Shown in pieces: positions 62,993-64,000 of a stretch of DNA of 64,000 bases. The stretch covers positions 992,001 through 1,056,000 of the forward strand of contig NZ_CP177144.1 in NCBI RefSeq assembly GCF_050389775.1, written 5' to 3'. The stretch comes from Marinibacterium sp050389775 (GTDB taxonomy: Bacteria > Pseudomonadota > Alphaproteobacteria > Rhodobacterales > Rhodobacteraceae). Position 1 is the stretch's first letter. Every line of letters begins with the position of its first letter. Both the position numbers and the translations under genes were made by a program. Under the pieces are notes generated by a model that was not told the origin of the DNA, made no database searches, and saw only the letters and a program-made list of their open reading frames with translations.

Positions 62993-63717
62993 TGCGTCCT
63001 GTCGATTTCGGTCGGGGCCTGGGTCTTGCGCCGGCGGATCAGCCAGGCCACGCCGAAGAGGTCGTAGAGCCCGACAAGCGCCCGGCCGATGTTGCTGTAC
63101 TTCGAACGCCCGGCCTCGCGGGCGCGGTGGGTCACGTCGACATGGGCCACGGTCCAGCCGTTGCGCGCGAAGAGCGCCGGCAGGTAGCGGTGCATGTGGT
63201 TGAAATAGGGCAGGTCGATGAAGGCGTCGCGGCGGAAGGCCTTGAGCCCGCAGCCGGTGTCGCGGGTGCCGTCCTTGAGCAGCCAGGAGCGCAGCCCGTT
63301 GGCCAGGCTGGAGGCCGTGCGGCGCGACCAGGTGTCGTCGCGGTCGACGCGCTGGCCGGCGACCAGGCCGAGATCGGGCGCGCGATCGGCGTCAAGGAAG
63401 GGCGCGACGAGGTTGGGGATCTCGTGCGGGGGGTTCTGGCCGTCGCCGTCGAGGGTGCAGATGATGTCGCCCTTCGCGGCATGCACGCCGGAATGCACGG
63501 CGGCGGACTGGCCGGCCGACTGGGCGTGGCGCAGCTGGCGGAGCCAGGGGAATTCGTCCTGCAGCCCGGCGATGACCGCGCCGGTGCCATCGTCCGAGCC
63601 GTCATCGACGAGGATGACCTCGAAGGGCGCGATCGCCGCGCAGCTTTCGGCCAGCTCGCGGACGAGGCTTTCGACGTTCTCGGACTCGTTCTTCATGGGG
63701 GCGATGATCGAGATCAT
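62989..63717 (-). CDS. DPM1/ArnC-like GT2 glycosyltransferase
   Basis: This 242-residue protein has VDDGSDDGT (37-45), CTLDGDGQNPP and RREAGRSKY-type RSKYSN segments of polyprenyl-phosphate sugar synthases. No C-terminal membrane helices are evident, unlike many bacterial members; the LABN protein may supply membrane contact. It is the first gene of the module. Confidence 0.88.
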   Translation of the reverse strand: MISIIAPMKNESENVESLVRELAESCAAIAPFEVILVDDGSDDGTGAVIAGLQDEFPWLRQLRHAQSAGQSAAVHSGVHAAKGDIICTLDGDGQNPPHEIPNLVAPFLDADRAPDLGLVAGQRVDRDDTWSRRTASSLANGLRSWLLKDGTRDTGCGLKAFRRDAFIDLPYFNHMHRYLPALFARNGWTVAHVDVTHRAREAGRSKYSNIGRALVGLYDLFGVAWLIRRRKTQAPTEIDRTQ

Positions 63718-63839
63718 GTGCGGGCCAAACGCTCCGGTCCTGCGGGTCGGATGACCCCTGAATGGTCCGGGCGGGCCGGACCGGCGCATTCCTATCCGCT
63801 TGGCCCCGGTGGCGCAAGCGACGGGTTGGGGCGCGGGTG

Positions 63840-63870
63840 GCCCAAGAAAATTATGCTAATTTTCTTGGGC
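63840..63870. terminator. Strong AT-rich hairpin upstream of the GT2 gene
   Basis: CCCAAGAAAATTA (63841-63853) and TAATTTTCTTGGG (63857-63869) pair perfectly across TGC, and G63840/C63870 extends the stem to 14 bp. It lies between the end of the gene at 63916 and the GT2 start, so it should end the upstream minus-strand transcript. There is no U tract. Confidence 0.6.
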
Positions 63871-63915
63871 GTCCGGGGCGACTGTCCGCGGGTCGGGCCG
63901 GCTGGCCCCGCGTGA

Positions 63916-64000
63916 TCAGCCGCCCGGCGTGGCCGCGGCCTTGCCGCCACCCAGCGATTTCAGCCATTCGCGCAGGCCCTGCAACAGGACGTAGAGCACC
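63916..64000 (-). CDS. C-terminal end of a membrane protein, possibly an RND efflux permease (truncated)
   Basis: The frame ends at the TGA at 63916-63918 and gives 27 residues starting VLYVLLQGLREW and ending KAAATPGG. The opening resembles the last helix and tail of HAE1-type RND permeases (PVLY then VLLQ). The piece is too short for certainty. Confidence 0.4.
   Translation of the reverse strand, partial: VLYVLLQGLREWLKSLGGGKAAATPGG

Overview
The window reads as a chromosomal stretch of a high-GC alphaproteobacterium, most likely of the Rhodobacterales (roseobacter/Paracoccaceae group). This rests on the very GC-rich, coding-dense sequence, the complete carbon-phosphorus lyase set with a long PhnE and a DUF1045 (PhnN-associated) gene, a DUF563/GT61 glycosyltransferase, a DUF1127 protein, and overlapping ATGA-type gene junctions. 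The species cannot be named from sequence alone. I see no tRNA, rRNA, CRISPR, prophage or insertion sequence.

Layout. 1-4.8 kb: an unidentified gene end, a PhnM paralogue facing a PHP-fold phosphoesterase, then a phosphatase and a glycosyltransferase that look like glucosylglycerate synthesis. 4.8-13.8 kb: a minus-strand urease locus in the order ureD, ureA, small membrane protein, ureB, cyclase, CMD/AhpD protein, LprI-like protein, ureC, DUF1127, ureE, ureF, ureG, ending in a GH13 sugar phosphorylase that overlaps ureG and is probably the glucosylglycerate phosphorylase. 14.5-15.7 kb: a lone GT61 glycosyltransferase. 15.9-20.8 kb: a beta-oxidation operon (FadB/PimF-like enzyme, two acyl-CoA dehydrogenases, thioesterase). 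21.1-34.8 kb: the phosphonate regulon: phnCDEE plus a hexapeptide acetyltransferase, divergent phnF, phnGHIJK, a CorA-type transporter, phnL, phnN, DUF1045 on the other strand, and phnM.

35.1-41.6 kb: a tightly overlapping seven-gene minus-strand cluster (methyltransferase, polysaccharide deacetylase-like protein, four glycosyltransferases, a histidine phosphatase) with no assigned product. 42.1-47.8 kb: a large MscS channel, a chemoreceptor with a small membrane partner, and an orphan amino-acid type binding protein. 48.1-54.3 kb: a complete peptide-type ABC importer. 54.6-61.2 kb: a methyltransferase paralogue, then a NitT/TauT/THI5-type ABC importer followed by an FAD oxidase, a flavodoxin-fold reductase and a creatininase-family amidohydrolase, suggesting uptake and breakdown of an unknown small nitrogenous compound. 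61.2-63.7 kb: GT39-like transferase, LABN protein and DPM1-like GT2, which together resemble a polyprenyl-phosphate sugar module for lipid A decoration. The last bases hold the end of another gene.

Common themes are nutrient scavenging (phosphonate-P, urea-N, peptides), nitrogen-free osmolyte turnover beside urease, and envelope glycosylation. Two families of non-coding structure recur: an intergenic purine-rich repeat (six copies, two as inverted pairs), and AT-rich near-perfect palindromes with 0-3 nt loops at gene ends, including twin palindromes inside the phn operon. The strongest candidates for undescribed biology are the seven-gene glycosyltransferase cluster and the THI5-like transporter/oxidase/creatininase locus.
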